From: Aquificaceae bacterium
GTDB taxonomy: Bacteria > Aquificota > Aquificia > Aquificales > Aquificaceae
Assembly (NCBI GenBank): GCA_015490105.1
Contig: WFYK01000008.1
Coordinates: forward strand, 1-11,912
Direction of reading: 5' to 3'
Length of the DNA: 11,912 nt
The position numbers were made by a program, and so were the translations under genes. This document shows positions 1-5,605 of this stretch, piece after piece. A model generated the notes under the pieces. That model saw only the letters and a program-made list of their open reading frames with translations, searched no databases and was not told the DNA's origin. Position 1 is the first letter of the stretch; each line of letters begins with the position of its first letter.

Positions 1-2
1 CG

Positions 3-164
3 GTTGCTCTGACCGTTACTATAACTGTTGTTGCACCTACAAGCCGAATGTCCATTTTGAGTATTTCCCTTACACAAGAGATTATCGCTTTCATCAGCTT
101 AATCTTTCTATTTCTTGCAATATCTTTCAGGGTATTTGCAAATAAAATTCTTGTTTTTAACTGA
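3..164 (+). CDS. C-terminal end of an unidentified membrane protein (5' partial)
   Basis: One frame is open from the window edge to a TGA at 162-164 and gives 53 residues. The piece is strongly hydrophobic, with a likely membrane helix (EIIAFISLIFLFLAISF) followed by a short basic and polar tail ending KILVFN. This suits the last transmembrane segment of an integral membrane protein such as a permease. The fragment is too short to name a family. It ends about 20 bases before the convergent minus-strand reading frame at 184-311. Codon choice is not distinctive, so a chance open frame remains possible. Confidence 0.4.
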   Translation, partial: VALTVTITVVAPTSRMSILSISLTQEIIAFISLIFLFLAISFRVFANKILVFN

Positions 165-173
165 CTATGTCAA

Positions 174-190
174 CTTTTAACCTCTAAAAG
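174..190. terminator. weak A+T-rich hairpin between convergent reading frames
   Basis: A perfect 6-base inverted repeat (CTTTTA and TAAAAG) flanks a 5-base loop, exactly where the plus-strand membrane-protein tail ends and the minus-strand reading frames run out. The position suits a bidirectional terminator. However, the stem is short, has a single G-C pair, and lacks a clean U-tract on either side, so this is only a suggestion. Confidence 0.22.
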
Positions 191-311
191 GGTATAGAAA
201 TACTTAACGACATTGACAAGGAACCACTCAAGTCTGTATTCCAATTAATACCCAGCGAGGTGAGAGAAATGAACGAAGCTAAATACCATGCCTTACTCAA
301 TATTTTTTCAT
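184..311 (-). pseudogene. possible frameshifted small secreted or outer-membrane protein remnant
   Basis: Just after the cytochrome c gene there is a strong ribosome binding site (AAGGAGG, 320-314) and an ATG at 311-309. As written it encodes only M-K-K-Y before a TGA. The start is followed by a run of six A (T on the plus strand, 303-308). Adding one A would join it to an open frame that continues to the TAG at 184-186 and yields about 42 residues. The N-terminus would be MKKILSKAWYLASFISLTSL, which is signal-peptide-like. The C-terminus would be SLSMSLSISIPF, alternating polar and hydrophobic residues with a final Phe, as in the last strand of outer-membrane barrels. It could be a decayed gene, a sequencing error in the homopolymer, or slippage-dependent expression. 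A chance frame is also possible. Confidence 0.3.
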
Positions 312-342
312 ATCCTCCTTATACCCTGCCCTCTTCACCTAC

Positions 343-846
343 CTATTCTGCCTCAACTCTCTTAAGTTTCCTTAGATTCTGCAACTTCTTAACCTCTCTA
401 AACATCTCCTGCCAGTTTTCAGAGTAGCGATGATACATCCAATAGGCTACCGCTTCTTTATCAGCTTCGGGCATACCCTGACCTATAGGTGGCATTACAC
501 CGAAGAAAGAATACGCCGCGGGCTTACAAACACCTTTATCTTTTGACGGGTTGGTTATGTAGTCCTTAACAAACTCTATAAATTCGGGTTCGTTAGGAAA
601 GAATTCTTTAATGCGAGCTGAAACAAGATTCATAGGGGGTGCATCTATGTTTTCAGGTCTACGCCCGCTGAGAACATTTAAACGAGCTTGAGAAAAGTCC
701 CTAAGGGTTGCTTTTTCTATGTGACAGATAGAGCAGTTGTTTTTGTAAACCTCGTAGCCCCTTTTGAAAAGGGTTTCATCTATCTCCTCCGCAAAAGTAA
801 AGAGGATCGAACCAAATAAAAGAGTTAAAGGTTTTATGATATTCAT
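343..846 (-). CDS. secreted monohaem cytochrome c
   Basis: This is a 167-residue class I-like cytochrome c. Residues 1-19 form a Sec signal peptide (one Lys, a hydrophobic core, then A-E-E), so the protein is periplasmic. The haem is attached at C38-S-I-C-H42, with His42 as proximal ligand. Met118 (in GVMPPIG) or Met125 is the likely distal ligand. There is an extra cysteine at 107, and the last 20 residues are rich in Lys and Arg. It would carry electrons in the respiratory chain, but the partner is unknown. It lies 61 bases downstream of the candidate encapsulin cargo gene on the same strand, so cotranscription is possible. No clear Shine-Dalgarno precedes its ATG. Because it is exported, it is unlikely to be an encapsulin cargo. 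Confidence 0.9.
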   Translation of the reverse strand: MNIIKPLTLLFGSILFTFAEEIDETLFKRGYEVYKNNCSICHIEKATLRDFSQARLNVLSGRRPENIDAPPMNLVSARIKEFFPNEPEFIEFVKDYITNPSKDKGVCKPAAYSFFGVMPPIGQGMPEADKEAVAYWMYHRYSENWQEMFREVKKLQNLRKLKRVEAE

Positions 847-851
847 ATAAT

Positions 852-902
852 TTAATTTAGGCCTATTAAAAGGACGATCAAGGACAGGGCAAGCAAATAC
901 AA
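852..902 (-). CDS. possible tiny membrane peptide in the cargo-cytochrome gap
   Basis: The 61-base gap between the cargo and cytochrome genes holds a frame reading YLLALSLIVLLIGLN and then TAA, which is almost a pure transmembrane helix. It ends only five bases before the cytochrome ATG. There is no ATG. TTG at 902 (16 residues) or 896 would be the start, with a weak AAAGG just upstream. In the same frame the sequence extends upstream as AYRTLKA back to a TAG inside the 3' end of the cargo gene, so a -1 shift near the cargo's last codons would append this helix to the cargo. No slippery heptamer is visible. This could be chance. Confidence 0.2.
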   Translation of the reverse strand: MYLLALSLIVLLIGLN

Positions 903-907
903 AGCCT

Positions 908-2332
908 TTAAGGTCCTATATGCCTAACAAATGATGGGATCTCTTCGGTTCTGAGCCAGCCTGCATCTTCCAAACGCTCATCTATGAAGTCTTTGTCTTT
1001 ACCGAGCTTTTGGGCTAAGTATTCTACGAAGCCTTTGCGGTTCCCTTTGAACTTCTCTATTTCTTCATCGCTAACTTCGGGGAAACGTGATCTTACCCTT
1101 CTTTTTACCTCTTCCCAAGCACTTTTGTTCTCGTAAAGGAGGAACTTTTTATCCCTTACCCCGTCCTTTACAGCCATCTCTTTGAGGGCCTCTACCATCT
1201 CAGGATCGTAGGTAAGGATCGCTTCCGCCATTACCGGATCAAGGCTGTAGTATATGCCGAAGAGCTTACCCAAAAGGCGTCTCTTGGTTCTTATAAAGAG
1301 CGTAAGTTTGTCCCTTACCTCTTCGAGTCTGTCGTATAGGAGTTCCCAGTAGTTTAGCATCTCCAGTTCCAAACCGCCTATGTGCCTTATGTGAGAGGTA
1401 AGCTCGTGCATGTTGTAGTTTTGCTTTTCCGCGACACTTCTTGTATGAACTTTTTCTTTCCTGCTATCGCCGTAGTCGAGCTCCACATCCGTGTGAACGG
1501 GCGGTATTATGTGGTAAGTTTCCGACTCCCAACCTGCTTTTCTGAGGATCTGTTCCGCACCGTGCTCATCGAGGTTGTATCTCTCCATAAGTAATTTCTT
1601 CAGGCCTTCCCTATCCTTCTTGAACTTGTCAAGCTCCTCTTCAGGGATGTTTACCTCAACGTAGACGAGTTTCTCACCTCCTTCTCCGTCAGGAACAATG
1701 ATGTTTTTCCTTCCGTTTATGTTTCTCTTGATAAACTCCCAATCTTCATCGGTCATAACGGGTTCCGGATGCCAGCGGGTGTCCATCTCCGATTCTACTT
1801 CTAAGTAAGGGACCGTTTCATACCACGTAGCTTTGGTTAGTTTTTGCTCGATGAGCTCTTCCGGCTCTCCGAGTTTTTCTTTCACATAGTTTATAAATTC
1901 GCGCCTCTTGAACTTAAACCTGTCTATTTCCTCAAAGGTCAGTTCGGGGAAGAAGATCTTAAGCTTATATCTGATGTAATCCCAGTTTCCAAAGAGGTTT
2001 TGAGGTTCGAGGATCTCTTCAAAGTAGGGGTGTTTTTTCATAAAGTCAAAGTAGTAAGAGATATACTTTCTCACTCGCGGATCTGTGTTTATTAGAGCGT
2101 CCATAAACTTGGGGTCAAAGTGGCGGATCATGGAAAGGAGACGTGCTATGTTGACCTTCTTTATGTTGTGAAGATGACACAGCTCTATAGCGTAATCCTT
2201 AGGTATTCTATCGTTAATCTTACAGTATTCGTTCATAACGTCCATCTCTCTCTTTAATAGCTCCCTCAATAGAACCAGCTTCTCTATATCAGAAAGCTTA
2301 TCTTTTAAAATCAGCGTTTCGAAGACACCCAT
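908..2332 (-). CDS. candidate encapsulin cargo: two ferritin-like hairpins and three CsbD-like repeats
   Basis: A 474-residue cytoplasmic protein with no signal peptide or membrane segment. Visible order: helical hairpin 1 (about 21-110), CsbD-like repeat 1 (W117-W170), CsbD-like repeat 2 (W198-W268, with a roughly 17-residue insertion), hairpin 2 (about 313-400), CsbD-like repeat 3 (W406-W459), and the tail IPSFVRHIGP. Repeats 1 and 3 align without gaps at 19 of 54 identities. The hairpins share a D-P-x9-D-P pattern (73/84 and 365/376). Hairpin 1 can be aligned, from memory, with encapsulated ferritin, but the E-x2-H iron ligands are not in register. The tail core recurs at 313-319 (SHIRHIG) and could be a shell-loading signal. 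The start has GGAGGTG five bases upstream and overlaps trpF by 22 bases. The gene ends an operon divergent from the encapsulin gene. Existence is sure; the cargo role and the ferritin relation are inference. Confidence 0.72.
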   Translation of the reverse strand: MGVFETLILKDKLSDIEKLVLLRELLKREMDVMNEYCKINDRIPKDYAIELCHLHNIKKVNIARLLSMIRHFDPKFMDALINTDPRVRKYISYYFDFMKKHPYFEEILEPQNLFGNWDYIRYKLKIFFPELTFEEIDRFKFKRREFINYVKEKLGEPEELIEQKLTKATWYETVPYLEVESEMDTRWHPEPVMTDEDWEFIKRNINGRKNIIVPDGEGGEKLVYVEVNIPEEELDKFKKDREGLKKLLMERYNLDEHGAEQILRKAGWESETYHIIPPVHTDVELDYGDSRKEKVHTRSVAEKQNYNMHELTSHIRHIGGLELEMLNYWELLYDRLEEVRDKLTLFIRTKRRLLGKLFGIYYSLDPVMAEAILTYDPEMVEALKEMAVKDGVRDKKFLLYENKSAWEEVKRRVRSRFPEVSDEEIEKFKGNRKGFVEYLAQKLGKDKDFIDERLEDAGWLRTEEIPSFVRHIGP

Positions 2333-2934
2333 CTTTTCACCTCCCTCACAAATCTCTCTATTTTTAATTTATCCTTCACGCCGGGATTTGTCTCTACCCC
2401 GGATGATACATCAACCCCGAAAGGCCTTACTTTCTCAAGGGCTGAGACTACATTTTCAGGAGTAAGACCTCCCGCTAAGATTACCCGAAAGCCTTTTTCC
2501 ACCACTTTTTTGGCCAAGTCCCAGTTGAAGGTTCGGCCTGTGCCTCCGTAAGCCTTTTTAGAGTAGGTGTCGAGCAAAACCGCATGGGCTTTTTTCCAAA
2601 CTTCCGGTATTTCAGCCCTGTCCCTTACCCTAAAAGCTTTTATTACCCTCCCAAAACCTATCCTTTTCGCAAGATCCGGACCCTCCTCACCGTGAAGCTG
2701 GACAAGGTCAAACCCTTCGTCGAGAGCTGACTTTACTTCCTCATAGGATGGGTTTACCATAACCGCTACCTTCTTTACCCCCTCAGCTTTGGGTAACAGT
2801 TTCCTTCTTGTTTGATCATCAACGTATCGGGGGCTCTTAGAGTATAGGATAAAACCGAGGTAGTCTACCCCTTCCTTCAAGCAGACCTCAATATCTTCTT
2901 CTCTCCTCAACCCGCATATCTTTACACGCACCAT
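2311..2934 (-). CDS. trpF: phosphoribosylanthranilate isomerase
   Basis: This 207-residue single-domain TIM barrel converts N-(5'-phosphoribosyl)anthranilate to the carboxyphenylamino-deoxyribulose phosphate, the third step of tryptophan synthesis. The N-terminal KICGL carries the general-base Cys7. Asp122 in LLDTYSKKAYGGTG is the expected general acid. QLHG (79-82), AGGL (154-157) and DVSSGVE (175-181) with GVKD form the phosphate-binding loops. The length is normal for a stand-alone enzyme. Its ATG shares one base with the lepB TGA (TGATG), and its 3' end overlaps the next gene by 22 bases, so translation is probably coupled on both sides. No other trp gene is in the window, as is common where the trp genes are scattered. 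Confidence 0.96.
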   Translation of the reverse strand: MVRVKICGLRREEDIEVCLKEGVDYLGFILYSKSPRYVDDQTRRKLLPKAEGVKKVAVMVNPSYEEVKSALDEGFDLVQLHGEEGPDLAKRIGFGRVIKAFRVRDRAEIPEVWKKAHAVLLDTYSKKAYGGTGRTFNWDLAKKVVEKGFRVILAGGLTPENVVSALEKVRPFGVDVSSGVETNPGVKDKLKIERFVREVKRWVSSKR

Positions 2935-3698
2935 CAGTATATAAAGAACTTCCCGATCCTATCGAAGCGCGGGTTTAGCAGGGCTATAAAGAGTTGCTTA
3001 AAACCGGTGAGCGGGCCCACATCTTCTGGTGTCAAGGCGGGAACCCTTCCCGAAAAGTAAATAACAAAGGTTTTTCCTATGATGTTTTCTCGAGGAACAA
3101 AACCCCAATACCTACTATCCTCACTGTTGTCCCTGTTGTCTCCCATTACAAAGTAATATCCTCTCGGAACCCTGAACTTTACGCACACCTGATCCTCTAC
3201 CCTGAGGCAATCCTCCAAGCTGAAGGCCCTGTTTACGAGCCCCCAGGCCCGGAAAGGTTTCGGCGAAAACCATATCTTGTAGCTGAGGTTTTTGGATCCC
3301 GTATTTACACGCTCTTCAAACTCGTAGATCTCCTCTCCCCTGAAGGTCTTCTTACCCAAGAAAGTGAGCTCAGCCTCTTGACCGTTTACCGAGTAAGTGT
3401 ATATCCAGAGTCCTATTTCATCGTCGTAGAACTTCTTAAACTCAATCACATCTCCCGGCCCGGCTATGAGGCGTTTTATGTAGTCGAGGTTCGGATTTGC
3501 GGGATATCGGAAGACTATAATGTCCCCCCTTTGAGGCTCGGAAAGTTTGTATACGAGCTTGTTAACGAGGATAAAGTCTCCTATAAGAAGTGTGGGTTGC
3601 ATGGATGCGGAAGGGATGTTAAAGGCTTGAACGAGGGTTTCCCTAATGAGCAAGACTATGGCGATTATAACTATCAGCTCTTTTAGCCACTTTGGCAC
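2934..3698 (-). CDS. lepB: signal peptidase I
   Basis: A 254-residue membrane-bound serine-lysine protease that removes signal peptides from exported proteins. A single N-terminal membrane helix (about 7-19) is followed by IPSASM, with nucleophile Ser32, and YIKRLIAGPGD, with general-base Lys75. The conserved C-terminal box GDNRDNSEDSRYWGFVP is also present. The catalytic domain faces the periplasm. The start codon is GTG, chosen because GGAGG lies four to five bases upstream, and it overlaps rlmN by 16 bases. The gene would process exported proteins such as the cytochrome c encoded further along. The variant IAGPGD, in place of the commoner VGLPGD, is a minor departure. Confidence 0.97.
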   Translation of the reverse strand: MPKWLKELIVIIAIVLLIRETLVQAFNIPSASMQPTLLIGDFILVNKLVYKLSEPQRGDIIVFRYPANPNLDYIKRLIAGPGDVIEFKKFYDDEIGLWIYTYSVNGQEAELTFLGKKTFRGEEIYEFEERVNTGSKNLSYKIWFSPKPFRAWGLVNRAFSLEDCLRVEDQVCVKFRVPRGYYFVMGDNRDNSEDSRYWGFVPRENIIGKTFVIYFSGRVPALTPEDVGPLTGFKQLFIALLNPRFDRIGKFFIY

Positions 3699-4726
3699 AG
3701 CTCCTCCCTCGCTCTCAATTGTCCGCAGGCTCCGAAAACATCGACACCCTTACTGAACCTGACAAAGGTGGATATACCCCTTTCCCAAAGCTCCCTTTGA
3801 AAAGCGAATATCCTCTCCAAAGGAGGCCTACTGTAGGGAAGTAACGGGTCCGGGTTGTAAGGAATAAGATTTACCTTGAATCTCTTTTTGTGCCTACCTA
3901 TTAGCTTAGCTAAATCCCTCGCATGCTGAGGAGAGTCGTTGAGATCCTTTATAAGGACATACTCAAGGGTTATGCGCCTGTATCTGGGAAGGGGAAATCT
4001 TTTTAGTTCTTCCATAAGCTCATCCAGGGGGTTAGTTTTTGTTAAGGGCATGATCCTTTCCCTTAAGTCTTGGTAGGGTGCGTTTATGGAGACCGCAAGG
4101 TTTAGATCTCTCATCAGAGGGTCTTTTGCCATTCTCCTTATCTGGGAGATTATCCCGCTTGTTGAAACGGTCACCCTCCTTTTAGAAAGATCCAAACCCC
4201 AAGGGGAAACAAATATCTCACAAGCCTTCCTCAGGTTCTCATAGTTGGCAAGCGGCTCCCCCATGCCCATGAAAACTACGTTTCTCGGCTTTATTCCCGA
4301 GTCCGTAAAAACCTGCATGTATTGGTCCACTATCTCGTCCGCACTCAGATTTCTCTTGAGGCCGTCTATAGCGGTGGCACAGAAGGTGCAACCGACCGCA
4401 CAACCCACTTGAGTAGATACGCACAAAGTATAGTGATCACGCTCTTTTATCAGCACCGTTTCCACGAGATGTCCGTCTTTCGTTCTGAAAAGATACTTGG
4501 TAGCGTCAGGCCCTTGGACTTTTTTGAGTAGGGTTAAGGACTTGGTTACATAGAGATTTTTGAGGATCTCTCTGAGGTCCTTCGGAAGGTTGGTCATAGA
4601 TCCGAAGTCGAGTATACCCTTTTTATAGACCCATCCCAGTATCTGATCCGCTCTGTATGGTTCAACCCCTAAGGAAGAAATTTCCTCCCTGAGCTGACTT
4701 CTCGTGAAAGAAAAAAGGGGTTTCAT
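3683..4726 (-). CDS. rlmN: dual-specificity 23S rRNA/tRNA adenine-C2 methyltransferase
   Basis: A 347-residue radical SAM enzyme that methylates C2 of an adenosine in 23S rRNA (A2503 in E. coli) and of A37 in some tRNAs. The iron-sulfur cluster ligands are Cys109, Cys113 and Cys116 (C-x3-C-x2-C). The two cysteines used in the methyl-transfer mechanism are present as Cys102 (TLCVSTQVG) and Cys334 (FGACGQLR), which marks it as an active RlmN/Cfr-type enzyme. GMGEP (154-158) is the usual SAM-binding motif. The N-terminal helical accessory domain is intact. Length and motifs favour RlmN over the resistance enzyme Cfr. The start overlaps the rpoZ stop as ATGA. Confidence 0.96.
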   Translation of the reverse strand: MKPLFSFTRSQLREEISSLGVEPYRADQILGWVYKKGILDFGSMTNLPKDLREILKNLYVTKSLTLLKKVQGPDATKYLFRTKDGHLVETVLIKERDHYTLCVSTQVGCAVGCTFCATAIDGLKRNLSADEIVDQYMQVFTDSGIKPRNVVFMGMGEPLANYENLRKACEIFVSPWGLDLSKRRVTVSTSGIISQIRRMAKDPLMRDLNLAVSINAPYQDLRERIMPLTKTNPLDELMEELKRFPLPRYRRITLEYVLIKDLNDSPQHARDLAKLIGRHKKRFKVNLIPYNPDPLLPYSRPPLERIFAFQRELWERGISTFVRFSKGVDVFGACGQLRAREELCQSG

Positions 4727-4926
4727 TTTTTCACTACCTTTACCTTACCCTCAGCTATGTCTTCTATGGCTTGGAAGGTTTTCTTTATGAGTTCTCTTTC
4801 GCCCCTTATAAAGAAGTCGTCACCCTCTTCCAGGAGCTGAACGGTTCTTTTGACCGCAGCGTGGACAAGTTCGTAGCGTGAATTCACTTTCTTTAGAGCC
4901 TCTTCTATCTTAGGCCTTCTCGACAT
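4723..4926 (-). CDS. rpoZ: RNA polymerase omega subunit
   Basis: A 67-residue protein with the omega signature SRYELVHAAVKRTVQL, followed by a short charged tail ending VKVVKK. Omega helps fold and assemble the beta' subunit. ATG at 4926 is preferred as start because the ribosome binding site GGAGGTGA lies five bases before it. An in-frame GTG at 4935 would add three residues but falls within that binding site. It overlaps the end of gmk by 17 bases and rlmN by 4. The gmk-rpoZ pairing is very common in bacteria and supports both names. Confidence 0.93.
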   Translation of the reverse strand: MSRRPKIEEALKKVNSRYELVHAAVKRTVQLLEEGDDFFIRGERELIKKTFQAIEDIAEGKVKVVKK

Positions 4927-5557
4927 AGCACTCACCTCCTTCTATAAGATCCTTAATGTCTTTAGAGCATCCTTCCTTTTCAAGGGCACTTAAAACCCTG
5001 CTTTTCTCGGATCTGGAGGCTAATATAATGCTCCTCAACCGATCTACCGCTTTGTCTACGAAATCGTTAATTATAATGTAATCGAAAGCTTTAGCACAGG
5101 GTATCTCCTTTAAAGCGGTCTCTAACCTAACGTCTACGTTTTTATCCAAATATCCTCTTGCAAGGAGGCGCCTCCTAAGTTCCTCAAGAGATGGAGGGAG
5201 AAGAAAAACGGTAACCGCTTCGGGAACCTTGCTCTTTACCTTAAAGGCACCCTGAACGTCTATTACCAGGAGTGAGTCCACTCCTTCTTTGAGATTTCTT
5301 TCCACTTGATCCTTAGGGGTCCCGTAGTAATTACCGTAGACGTTTGCGTATTCAAAAAACCTGTCTTCCTCTATACCTTTTTCAAACTCTTCTCTTGTCA
5401 TGAATAAGTAATCCACCCCATGGACCTCTCCCGGTCTCGGTTCACGCGTTGTAGCAGTCACAATTTTTTTAATGTTATCCAAGCTTTTTAAAAGTTTCTG
5501 AGCCACTGTAGTTTTGCCTGCTCCGGAGGGAGCGGAGAGAATAAAGAGTTTTGCCAT
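4910..5557 (-). CDS. gmk: guanylate kinase
   Basis: A 215-residue cytoplasmic kinase that converts GMP and ATP to GDP and ADP. The P-loop is SAPSGAGKTT (8-17). TTREPRPGE (about 36-44), VDYLF and EYANVYGNYYGT form the GMP-binding region, and LLVIDVQGA is the Walker B-like strand. Arg residues in the lid (LEELRRRLLARG) are present. It is the first gene of the minus-strand operon. Its upstream region shows no Shine-Dalgarno sequence: possible -10 elements end only 8 to 14 bases before the ATG, so the transcript may be leaderless or nearly so. The start codon lies inside the divergent encapsulin promoter. Confidence 0.97.
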   Translation of the reverse strand: MAKLFILSAPSGAGKTTVAQKLLKSLDNIKKIVTATTREPRPGEVHGVDYLFMTREEFEKGIEEDRFFEYANVYGNYYGTPKDQVERNLKEGVDSLLVIDVQGAFKVKSKVPEAVTVFLLPPSLEELRRRLLARGYLDKNVDVRLETALKEIPCAKAFDYIIINDFVDKAVDRLRSIILASRSEKSRVLSALEKEGCSKDIKDLIEGGECYVEKA

Positions 5558-5579
5558 CTAAGAGTATTTTAACTATAAT
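5551..5579 (+). promoter_or_regulatory. sigma-70 type promoter of the encapsulin gene
   Basis: TTGCCA (5551-5556) and TATAAT (5574-5579) are separated by exactly 17 bases, matching 5 of 6 and 6 of 6 consensus positions. Transcription would start near 5586, leaving a 20-base leader that contains the ribosome binding site. The -35 box covers the gmk start codon (5555-5557), so encapsulin transcription and gmk initiation physically share DNA. Confidence 0.75.
5566..5577 (-). promoter_or_regulatory. candidate -10 elements for the gmk operon
   Basis: Read on the minus strand, TATAGT (5577-5572) and TAAAAT (5571-5566) both resemble -10 boxes. Neither has a good -35 partner. They predict a leader of about 8 or about 2 bases before the gmk ATG, which fits the lack of a Shine-Dalgarno sequence. 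They overlap the encapsulin -10 box and spacer, so the two promoters should compete. Confidence 0.4.
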
Positions 5580-5588
5580 TGAGACGCT

Positions 5589-5603
5589 AAGGAGGGAAAG
5601 GTG
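5589..5603 (+). promoter_or_regulatory. ribosome binding site of the encapsulin gene
   Basis: AAGGAGG (5589-5595) lies ten bases before the ATG at 5606, and a second purine-rich AAAGGTG follows at 5597-5603. The strong site fits a protein needed in many copies per shell, and it fixes the start codon. Confidence 0.7.
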
Positions 5604-5605
5604 CT

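Noticed and set aside
187..430. Plus-strand frame reading ILNDIDKEPLKSVFQLIPSE and on past ATG at 270 with a GAGGTG upstream
   Set aside because: It looks protein-like at first, but it runs antisense into the cytochrome c gene, has no start for its best part, and competes with a minus-strand frame that has a better ribosome binding site. Kept only as an alternative.
343..846. Cytochrome c as an encapsulin cargo
   Set aside because: It has an N-terminal export signal and its haem is attached in the periplasm, while encapsulins assemble in the cytoplasm.
2994..3686. 230-residue open frame on the plus strand
   Set aside because: It lies entirely antisense to lepB, which has all catalytic motifs. 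The composition is that of a shadow frame.
4723..4935. GTG start at 4935 for rpoZ
   Set aside because: That codon is inside the ribosome binding site GGAGGTGA, which is ideally placed for the ATG at 4926.
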